Source: JALYUA01 sp039931865
Lineage (GTDB): Bacteria; Acidobacteriota; Thermoanaerobaculia; UBA5066; Gp7-AA6
Length of the DNA: 24,047 nt
Direction of reading: 5' to 3'
Assembly (NCBI GenBank): GCA_039931865.1
Contig: JBDTRB010000056.1
Span: forward strand, 1 to 24,047
The translations under genes and the position numbers were made by a program. The notes beneath the pieces were generated by a model. The model made no database searches, was not told the DNA's origin, and worked only from the letters and a program-made list of their open reading frames with translations. Of the stretch, positions 6,793 to 12,811 are shown piece by piece. How positions within the stretch are numbered: position 1 is the first letter of the stretch; every line of letters starts with the position of its first letter.

Positions 6793-7221
6793 TCACTTCA
6801 TCATGGGGCATTTGGACATCGAATCCTCCATGCCCTTCATCACACCCATCCGCATGTGCTCCATCATGTGCTTCATCATTTCCGGCTGCATCGCCATCAT
6901 CTGCTGGCGCATCTCTTTACGCTGAGCAACAAGCTCGTTGACCACGGCGGCTGTAGCATCGACCTTTTTTCCGCCTTTGGCCGCGTCCATGCTTTTGACG
7001 AGACCGTCGAGCCGTGCGTCCATGGCGTCCATCTTGGCCATCATCTCCTTGTGGTGCGCCATCATCGTCGATTCGTCCATCGTCTTGTCGTCCATCATGC
7101 CGGGCTTGCCCGCCATGTCCATCTTGTGCGCTGGCGCTGCAGCGGGCGTCGGCTGCTGCGCCCGGAGAGTGGTGGTTGCGAGGGAAACCAGCAGGACCGC
7201 TATTGTTCGACTGAACTTCAT
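6793..7221 (-). CDS. Exported methionine-rich protein, possible copper-binding
   Basis: AAAAGGAG lies a few bases before the ATG. The 142-residue protein has a signal peptide (residues 1-21, TIAVLLVSLATTTLRA core, cleavage near RAQQ) and a mature part with about 28 methionines in the whole chain, in MM and M-x-x-M clusters, and several histidines (HHKEMM, MMKHMMEHMRM). The spacing is typical of helical, low-complexity Met-rich periplasmic proteins that can bind Cu(I)/Ag(I). The only cysteine, near the end in S-K-C-P-M-M-K, adds a soft ligand. No family name is recognised. Together with the 44-residue membrane protein and neighbouring Cu-ATPase remnants it suggests a former copper-handling locus. 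Confidence 0.75.
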   Translation of the reverse strand: MKFSRTIAVLLVSLATTTLRAQQPTPAAAPAHKMDMAGKPGMMDDKTMDESTMMAHHKEMMAKMDAMDARLDGLVKSMDAAKGGKKVDATAAVVNELVAQRKEMRQQMMAMQPEMMKHMMEHMRMGVMKGMEDSMSKCPMMK

Positions 7222-7656
7222 GGAAGGACTCCTTTTCTATCTGTTACTCACTTTGTGGCGGCTCGCGTGCGTAAACATGCGCACGATACCGTGTTTCAGG
7301 TGTTCCCGGGGGGGGCAGGTGGATTCATCAGCCGTGCTGTTGAAGACCAAGCCAGAAAACTCCGGGTTCCATCACGATCTGAAGGTCCTTCAAGCAGTCA
7401 TCTGACCAATCCCGTTAACCTCGCATACTTCGGTCTTCTGTTTACCGCCTCTCAAACGATAGCCGGGGTCGTCGCCTACCGTCATGATCTGTTCGTATCA
7501 AGACACGGCAACCGACAGGCCCTGAGCATTTCGCCGTGGATCGGGCGCTGTCGACGACGCTCTTATGGAGATTTGACCCGCACCGACGTGTGGCGCACCG
7601 CTGAACCCTACGGCCCAGATCTTGCATCCTATCTCAGTTGTTACAAGGAGCGTTTC
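7222..7656. other. 435-bp divergent intergenic region
   Basis: This gap separates the minus-strand Met-rich gene from the plus-strand metallothionein 2 and must hold both promoters. No protein family is recognisable in any frame. It contains one clear dyad, CGTGCG (7266-7271) and CGCACG (7280-7285) with an AT-rich 8-bp spacer, about 45 bp upstream of the Met-rich gene start. Confidence 0.4.
7266..7285. promoter_or_regulatory. Possible operator dyad upstream of the Met-rich protein gene
   Basis: CGTGCG-N8-CGCACG is a perfect 6-bp inverted repeat with spacer taaacatg, placed where a repressor could block transcription of the minus-strand gene starting at 7221. No regulator is linked to it; a short dyad in GC-rich DNA can be chance. 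Confidence 0.25.
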
Positions 7657-7803
7657 ATGGAAGAACAGGGCAAATGTAAGAACTCGGTGTGCAAGTGTCA
7701 CGAGACCAAGGTGGGCGGATGTTGCTCGGATCCCTGTACTCAAGGGAAGAAAACGGGCGACGACAAGTGCGGATGCGGCCACCCCGACTGCGTCAACGCT
7801 TGA
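7657..7803 (+). CDS. Small bacterial metallothionein (48 aa), copy 2
   Basis: The ATG follows AAGGAG at good spacing and opens a 48-residue protein with nine cysteines (C7, C12, C14, C22, C23, C27, C38, C40, C45) and histidines H15 and H42. The skeleton KCK-x3-CKC-x-ETKV-x-GCC and CGCGHPDC is shared with copy 1 at 599-736; the chains differ at scattered positions and by a one-residue insertion before C38, so they are old paralogues and not a recent duplication. It would bind Zn, Cd or Cu(I) in the cytosol. A strong hairpin lies 12 bp after the stop, so it is probably a single-gene transcript. Confidence 0.85.
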   Translation: MEEQGKCKNSVCKCHETKVGGCCSDPCTQGKKTGDDKCGCGHPDCVNA

Positions 7804-7815
7804 ATCTTCCTCCGA

Positions 7816-7847
7816 GCCGGCGCCGGGTCATGCAAACCGGCGCCGGC
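7816..7847 (+). terminator. Perfect 11-bp hairpin behind metallothionein 2
   Basis: GCCGGCGCCGG (7816-7826) is exactly complementary to CCGGCGCCGGC (7837-7847) with a 10-nt loop. It starts 12 bp after the stop codon. The following bases are only mildly T-containing, so termination efficiency is uncertain. Confidence 0.6.
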
Positions 7848-7849
7848 GA

Positions 7850-8138
7850 CCATTTAGGATCTCTGCCTCCCCGCTGACCCTCCGCGGAAAGCGTCAGAAC
7901 TTTCTGAAGATTGAGTCGGCCCAGTCTCGGTGAATTGCCGATCACGGAGACCGAACTGAGGCGCAGCGCCGCCGCGGCGATCATCGGATTCAGAAGCACG
8001 CCGAGAGAACTCCCGCAGCGATCGGGATCCCGGCGACGTTATAGATGAAGGCGAAGAAGAGGTTCTGCTTGATGTTTCGCATCCTTGCACGAGAGAGCGA
8101 CCGGGCTTTGACATCAGGTCACCCCGCAAGGGCGTGAG
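7850..8138 (-). pseudogene. copA: C-terminal remnant of a Cu-type P-type ATPase (copy B), with deletions
   Basis: On the minus strand three pieces in two or more frames follow the CopA order: LTPLRGDL (near 8138-8115), VKARSLSRARMRNIKQNLF continuing FAFIYNVAGIPIAAGVL (about 8113-8010), then LGVLLNPMIAAAAL and RLSSVSVIGNS (about 8008-7930). They are the segment after the GDGxND hinge and the last two membrane helices of CopA. Short losses between the pieces shift the frame and remove a few residues each, for example the usual Y-P-F-F between GVL and GVLL. Everything upstream, including DKTGT and CPC, is missing. It is dead and differs in sequence from the stub at 6468-6600. Confidence 0.75.
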
Positions 8139-8193
8139 GCAAGCAGGCTGCGTCCAATTCGAGGAGGAAGACGACCCGCTGCGGCGTCTTCAT
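8119..8193 (-). pseudogene. N-terminal stub of a HAD-type hydrolase, coupled to the zwf remnant
   Basis: An ATG overlapping the zwf stop as ATGA begins MKTPQRVVFLLELD, which resembles the first strand of HAD hydrolases (hydrophobic strand ending D-x-D). Here the expected Asp-x-Asp is E-L-D and the chain leaves the family at once, ending after 24 codons at the edge of the Cu-ATPase remnant. Only the start of the gene remains. The assignment rests on about 12 residues. Confidence 0.4.
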
Positions 8194-8469
8194 GTTCGCG
8201 CCCGCTTTAGGAGCGGGTTGTGCCAGGAACCGTCCGGAGCGATGAGCACATCAGCCTTCTTCGGTCCCCGGCTGCCGCGCTTGTAGGGTCGGACCCGGTG
8301 GTGAGTCTTCAGAACCGGATCGACCACCGCCCATGCAGCTTCTACCGCGTCCTCGCGGGTGAACCTCCAGGGTGCTCGTCCGGAATCGGTAGAGCCGGAA
8401 GATCATCTTGTGGACGAGGTCGCCCGTGAAACCGAAAAGCACCAGCGCGTCTGAACACGAAGCGGTCAT
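8190..8469 (-). pseudogene. zwf: Glucose-6-phosphate dehydrogenase with the interior deleted
   Basis: The ATG at 8469 has AAGGAAGG upstream and opens MTASCSDALVLFGFTGDL, VHKMIFRLYR: the N-terminal NADP-binding strand and G-x-x-G-D-L loop of G6PD. Within about 30 codons the frame breaks, and another frame continues WRFTREDAVEAAWAVVDPVL, KTHHRVRPYKRGSRGPKKA, and DVLIAPDGSWHNP, the typical G6PD C-terminus, with a stop at 8190-8192. About 400 residues between the two ends, including the substrate-binding RIDHYLGK-type motif, are absent. It would have made 6-phosphogluconolactone and NADPH to feed the phosphoketolase pathway. The gene lies 13 bp behind the preceding short gene on the same strand. 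Confidence 0.8.
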
Positions 8470-8482
8470 CGAACACCTTCCT

Positions 8483-8638
8483 TCACAACTCCTCTCGTCC
8501 GATTCGCTCCGGCGATTGTTCCTGCGGCGGAAGTTCTCCGACCCGCCGGTGTTCGAGCACCTTGAGCTCCTTGAGAAGCTCGCGGGCTTCCGCACCATCC
8601 TTCTCCGGCAACACCATCTCAATCAATCGCAGCGCCAT
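8483..8638 (-). pseudogene. Short TIGR00341/DUF389-like N-terminus (51 codons), probably internally deleted
   Basis: The ATG at 8638 lies inside the end of the phosphoketolase gene (20-bp overlap). The product begins MALRLIEMVLPEKDGAEARE followed by LLKELKVLEHR, which resembles the N-terminal domain of the uncharacterised hydrophobic membrane protein family TIGR00341/DUF389. The expected membrane helices never appear: after about 31 residues the chain turns into VGELPPQEQSPERIGREEL and stops. By analogy with the adjacent zwf remnant, the start and perhaps the end of a longer gene remain. The family call is from memory and moderate. Confidence 0.45.
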
Positions 8639-11018
8639 CACGGTCTTCTCCCGTCCACTTCCAGTTACGAATCTCCGGCAGATCCTCGCCGTATCTGGCG
8701 ATGTATTTCTTGTGCTCGATCAGCTTGTCCTTGAGCTGCTGCTTCAGTGAGATGCCCGTGTCGCCGGTCTGCGGCAGGCGGTCGATGGTGTCCATCACGA
8801 GATGAAAGCGGTCCAGATCGTTCAGCACCGTCATGTCGAACGGCGTCGTGATGGTGCCCTCCTCCTTGTAACCCCGGACGTGGATGTTCTCGTGGTTGGT
8901 GCGGCGGTAGGTCAGCCGGTGAATCAACCAGGGGTAGGCATGGAAGGCAAAAATGACGGGCTTGTCCCTGGTGAAGAGCTCGTCGAAGTCAGCGTCGCTC
9001 AATCCGTGCGGGTGCTCTGTTTGCGGCTGGAGCCTCATCAGGTCGACGACGTTGACCACCCGGATTCTGAGGTCGGGCAGATGCTTCCGCATGATGGATA
9101 CGGCTGCGAGCGTCTCCAGCGTGGGCACGTCGCCACAACAGGCCATGACCACGTCTGGGGCGACCCCCTGGTCGTTGCTGGCCCACTGCCAGATGCCGAT
9201 GCCCTCGGCGCAATGCCTGGCGGCGGCGTCTATCGTCAGCCACTGCGGCGCCGGGTGTTTGCCCGCGATCACGACATTGACGTAGTGGCGGCTGCGGAGG
9301 CAGTGGTCCATGACCGAAAGCAGGCAGTTGGCATCCGGCGGCAAATACACGCGCACAATCTCTGCCTTCTTGTCGACGACGACGTCAATGAATCCGGGGT
9401 CCTGATGCGTGAAGCCGTTATGGTCTTGACGCCAGACATGCGAGGAGAGCAGGTAGTTCAACGAGGCAATTCTTCTCCGCCACGGCAGACGCGATGTCAC
9501 TTCGAGCCATTTTGCGTGTTGGTTGAACATCGAATCGATGATGTGGATAAAAGCCTCGTAACAGTTGAAGAGCCCGTGACGGCCGGTGAGGAGATACCCC
9601 TCCAGCCAGCCCTCGCACTGGTGTTCGCTCAACATCGCGTCGAGCACCCGTCCAGCGGGGGCGAGGAATTCGTCGTTCGGCTGGGTCGCCGCGTCCCACT
9701 GGCGTCCGGTAACCTCAAACAGCGCCTCGAGACCGTTGGAAAGCGTTTCGTCAGGGCCGAAGACCCGGAAGTTGCGCTGCTCGCTGTTCAGCTTCGCGAC
9801 ATCCCGGAGGAAGGGGCCGAGCACGTGCGTGTCGCCGATGCCGCGCACCCCCGGTGAGGGCACCCCGACTGCGTAGTCGCGGAAATCCGGCATCCGCAGG
9901 TCGCGGAGCAGAATGCCGCCGTTCGCATGGGGGTTTGCGCCCATGCGTCGTTCGCCCTTCGGTGCAAGTTCGGCAAGTTCCGGTTTCAAGCGCCCCTGCT
10001 CATCGAAAAGTTCCTCCGGCTTGTAGCTCTTCATCCAGCTCTCCAGCTGCTTGAGATGCTCGGGGTGGCCGGCGTCCACGAGCAGAGGCACCTGGTGCGA
10101 TCGGAAGGTGCCTTCGATCTGTTTTCCATCGACCACCTTCGGGCCCGTCCAGCCTTTCGGCGACTTGAGAACGATCATGGGCCAGCGGGGACGCGTGGTA
10201 TCGCGATTGCTCCGAGCATTGGCCTGGATGCGCAGGATGTCCTCGATGGCACGGTCCAGGGCGGCAGCCATGAGCTGGTGCATCACCATGGGATCGTCCC
10301 CTTCGACAAAATAGGGCGTCCAGCCGCATCCGCGGAGAAACTGCTCCAGTTCCTCAGGCTCGATGCGCGCGAGGATCGTCGGATTGCTGATCTTGTAGCC
10401 GTTGAGGTGAAGGATCGGCAGCACCGCACCGTCCGTGATGGGGTCGAGGAACTTGTTTGAGTGCCAGGCTGTCGCCAGCGGACCCGTTTCAGCTTCGCCG
10501 TCGCCGACGACGCAGGCGACGACGAGATCGGGACTATCCAACACGGCCCCGAAGGAATGGCTGAGTGAATAGCCCAGCTCGCCGCCCTCATGGATCGACC
10601 CGGGGCACTCCGGCGATGCGTGGCTGGGAATTCCTCCGGGAAACGAAAACTGAAGAAAGAGCTTCTGAAGCCCGGCCTCATCCTGGCTGATCTTGGGGTA
10701 GACCTCGCTGTACGTGCCCTCGAGATAGGTGTTGCCCACGACAGCCGCACCGCCGTGGCCCGGGCCGGATACGTAAATCATGTCGAGGTCGTACTTCTTG
10801 ATGACCCGGTTCAGGTGCACGTAAATGAAATTCTGCCCGGGGGTCGTGCCCCAGTGCCCCAACAGCAGGCGTTTCACATCCGCGAGCGCCAGCGGCCTCT
10901 TCAGAAGCGGGTTGTCGTACAGATAGATTTGGCCGACAGACAGGTAGTTGGCAGCACGCCAGTAGGCATCCATCTTCAGCAGCAGTTCCGGAGTCAGCGT
11001 CTCTGGCCCTGATGTCAT
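8619..11018 (-). CDS. xfp: Phosphoketolase (xylulose-5-P/fructose-6-P)
   Basis: ATG at 11018 is chosen because it has GGAGGAAGGG upstream and overlaps the acetate kinase stop as ATGA; the longer frame to 11063 is inside that gene. The 799-residue protein is full length for the family. Visible motifs: HWGTTPG (55-61), GPGHGG (85-90), the phosphoketolase signature EGGELGY (144-150), the thiamine-diphosphate/Mg motif GDGEAETGP (172-180) and NGYKISNPT (206-214). The enzyme splits xylulose-5-phosphate or fructose-6-phosphate with phosphate to acetyl-phosphate plus glyceraldehyde-3-phosphate or erythrose-4-phosphate in the cytosol. With acetate kinase directly upstream the acetyl-phosphate yields ATP. 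The rest of the operon behind it is broken. Confidence 0.97.
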   Translation of the reverse strand: MTSGPETLTPELLLKMDAYWRAANYLSVGQIYLYDNPLLKRPLALADVKRLLLGHWGTTPGQNFIYVHLNRVIKKYDLDMIYVSGPGHGGAAVVGNTYLEGTYSEVYPKISQDEAGLQKLFLQFSFPGGIPSHASPECPGSIHEGGELGYSLSHSFGAVLDSPDLVVACVVGDGEAETGPLATAWHSNKFLDPITDGAVLPILHLNGYKISNPTILARIEPEELEQFLRGCGWTPYFVEGDDPMVMHQLMAAALDRAIEDILRIQANARSNRDTTRPRWPMIVLKSPKGWTGPKVVDGKQIEGTFRSHQVPLLVDAGHPEHLKQLESWMKSYKPEELFDEQGRLKPELAELAPKGERRMGANPHANGGILLRDLRMPDFRDYAVGVPSPGVRGIGDTHVLGPFLRDVAKLNSEQRNFRVFGPDETLSNGLEALFEVTGRQWDAATQPNDEFLAPAGRVLDAMLSEHQCEGWLEGYLLTGRHGLFNCYEAFIHIIDSMFNQHAKWLEVTSRLPWRRRIASLNYLLSSHVWRQDHNGFTHQDPGFIDVVVDKKAEIVRVYLPPDANCLLSVMDHCLRSRHYVNVVIAGKHPAPQWLTIDAAARHCAEGIGIWQWASNDQGVAPDVVMACCGDVPTLETLAAVSIMRKHLPDLRIRVVNVVDLMRLQPQTEHPHGLSDADFDELFTRDKPVIFAFHAYPWLIHRLTYRRTNHENIHVRGYKEEGTITTPFDMTVLNDLDRFHLVMDTIDRLPQTGDTGISLKQQLKDKLIEHKKYIARYGEDLPEIRNWKWTGEDRDGAAID

Positions 11019-12253
11019 CGTTCCCTTCCTCCCGTTGGCGCGCCAAGACCGAGCACCTGACACACCGACCTTGCGATCATCAGCTCTTCCTCCGTGCGAA
11101 TCACGCGAACCGTCGCCGGGCTGGCGTCGGTGGAAATCACGGCGGCGTGGGCCGCATTGCGCGCCTCATCGAGGCCGACGCCCAGAAAGCCGAGCCCTTC
11201 GCATATCCGCGCGCGAACCGACGACGCGTTCTCGCCGATGCCTCCGGCGAACACTAGCGTGTCGAGCCCGCCGAGCGCAGCGGCGTACGCGCCGATCGCC
11301 TTCTTGATCTGATAGCAAAACAGCGCCACCGCCTCGGCCGCCCGCACGTCGTGCGCCTCGCGGTCGAGCAAGTCCCGCATGTCCGAACTGGTTTCGGACA
11401 TTCCGAGCAACCCTGACTGCGAATTCACCATCTCATTGAACTGCTTCGCGCTCATCTTTTCGGTGCGCGCGAGATACCAGACAATCCCCGGGTCAAGGTC
11501 CCCGGAGCGGGTGCCCATCGGGACGCCGCCGGCCGGGGTAAAACCCATGCTCGTATCCGCGGATCTGCCTTCGAGCACCGCTGCCAGGCTCGCTCCGCTG
11601 CCGAGGTGGGCGAGGACGACACGCCCGTTTGCCGCCTTTTCCCCCGAGAGACGTTCGAGTTCCTGCATCAAATAGGCGTACGACAGACCATGAAACCCGT
11701 AGCGTCGGATGCCCTGCGCTTCGTAGCGGCGCGGGATCGGCAACATCCGGGCCACGCGCGGCAGATCGTGGTGAAACGCAGTATCGAAACACGCGAACTG
11801 GGGCACGTCAGGAAACCGACGTCGAAACGCCTCGACGAGCAAAATCTCTTCGGGCAGGTGGTCGGGGTCGAATGGGCTCAATCGGCGCAGTTCCTCAACC
11901 ACCTCCAGCGTGATTCGCGTCGGCTCGCTGTACCTCGGCCCCCCATCCACCACGCGATGCCCCACTGCGGTCAACGTATCGCGCCCGCTACGTTTCTCGA
12001 TCCAATCCATCAGCACGCCCACCGCCACCTTGTGATCCGGCGCCGCCACTGACCGCGAAAAGGTATCCTCCTGGCTGACACCCGTCACCCGCAGGACCGC
12101 CTCCGGCCGTCCGATCCGTTCGATCCCGCCTTTGAGGATCCGTCGGAGCGAGTCGCCCACCTCGAACAGCGCGAACTTGACGCTCGACGACCCGCCATTG
12201 ATCGTCAGGATCAGTCCTGCGCCAGGGGACCGGTGCGTCGCCTTTTCAGTCAT
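11015..12253 (-). CDS. ackA: Acetate kinase
   Basis: The 412-residue protein is of normal length. It shows the ASKHA phosphate-binding start LILTINGGSSSVKFALF (about 14-30; the usual N-x-G-S-S-S-x-K with an extra Gly), RYGFHGLSYAYL (catalytic region), VVLAHLGSGASLAAVLEGRS (ATP loop), the acetate kinase signature TPAGGVPMGTRSGDLDPG and the C-terminal FAGGIGENASSVR. It interconverts acetyl-phosphate plus ADP and acetate plus ATP. It is the first gene of the minus-strand unit and its stop overlaps the phosphoketolase start (ATGA), the classic xfp-ackA pairing. TTGGAG lies about 10 bp before the ATG. The 100 bp upstream separate it from a tmRNA gene transcribed in the same direction. Confidence 0.97.
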   Translation of the reverse strand: MTEKATHRSPGAGLILTINGGSSSVKFALFEVGDSLRRILKGGIERIGRPEAVLRVTGVSQEDTFSRSVAAPDHKVAVGVLMDWIEKRSGRDTLTAVGHRVVDGGPRYSEPTRITLEVVEELRRLSPFDPDHLPEEILLVEAFRRRFPDVPQFACFDTAFHHDLPRVARMLPIPRRYEAQGIRRYGFHGLSYAYLMQELERLSGEKAANGRVVLAHLGSGASLAAVLEGRSADTSMGFTPAGGVPMGTRSGDLDPGIVWYLARTEKMSAKQFNEMVNSQSGLLGMSETSSDMRDLLDREAHDVRAAEAVALFCYQIKKAIGAYAAALGGLDTLVFAGGIGENASSVRARICEGLGFLGVGLDEARNAAHAAVISTDASPATVRVIRTEEELMIARSVCQVLGLGAPTGGRER

Positions 12254-12353
12254 GCAACCGAATCTCCAACCTGCAGGTCCTGGCCCTCCTCGACGTCGGA
12301 CCGACCTCGGACCGACGCCGGGCAGGCCGGACTCCGGTTCTACTTCTTTGAAA

Positions 12354-12713
12354 TGGTGGAGGCGGCGGGAGTTGAACCCGCGTCCGGAAGCGTCACGGGA
12401 AAGGCTACTCCATGCTCAGCCTCTTCTTTAGTTTCGTCCGGTCGCCTCAAGAAGAGGCAAAACAGCGGTCGGACAACCCCGAATAGGTTTCGCCGGTCCG
12501 TCCGGGGGTCCGGACCGGCTACACCCGCATTTGGCGTCGGCGTACGAGACCCGGCGGGTGCGGTTCCCGGACACCGTCACTGCGCGTTAATTACGCAGCG
12601 AGAGCGAGATTGCTGTTATTGGCAGCTATCATTTTTCACCTTTTAACGAGGTAGGTGAGGCCTCGGCATGCAACCTGACGCGTGCTCGTCCCCGTCGAAG
12701 CCGTTTCGCCCCC
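12354..12713 (-). ncRNA. ssrA: tmRNA (ssrA), copy 1
   Basis: The minus strand starts GGGGGCGAAACGGCTTCGAC at 12713 and ends with the T arm GCGGGTTCAACTCCCGC, acceptor strand CGCCTCC, discriminator A and an encoded CCA at 12354-12356. The first seven bases pair with the 3' CGCCTCC strand (one G-U). Inside, GCTGCCAATAACAGCAATCT starts a tag frame that translates to AANNSNLALAA followed by TAA, ending in the LALAA degron type that ClpXP-like proteases recognise. The 360-nt length is normal for one-piece tmRNA. It rescues stalled ribosomes with SmpB. The whole gene is repeated without a visible mismatch at 21515-21874. Confidence 0.95.
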
Positions 12714-12750
12714 GATAAGCCGGGAGCCCGTTCGTCGGGCTCAAAGATCG
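12354..12750. repeat. 397-bp direct repeat, left copy (tmRNA plus leader hairpin)
   Basis: Line-by-line comparison shows no mismatch with 21515-21911. Identity begins exactly at the CCA end of tmRNA and continues 37 bp beyond its 5' end through a GAGCCCG/CGGGCTC hairpin (12724-12742). Beyond 12750 the two flanks diverge, although both keep an ATAACAC block (minus-strand GTGTTAT, a possible -10 box at about 12760-12766). Confidence 0.9.
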
Positions 12751-12811
12751 GAGACCAACATAACACTCGGCGGCCGACGATTTTCGCTGGAACGGGTTTA
12801 CTTCTCGTCAG

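Noticed and set aside
12254..12353. Intrinsic terminator after tmRNA copy 1
   Set aside because: The stretch has GTCGGTCCGA-type repeats but no convincing stem followed by a T-tract on the minus strand.
12357..12646. Open frame starting VEAAGVEPAS, repeated at 21518-21807
   Set aside because: It lies inside the tmRNA genes on the opposite strand; the phrase is the usual false translation of a T arm and acceptor stem.
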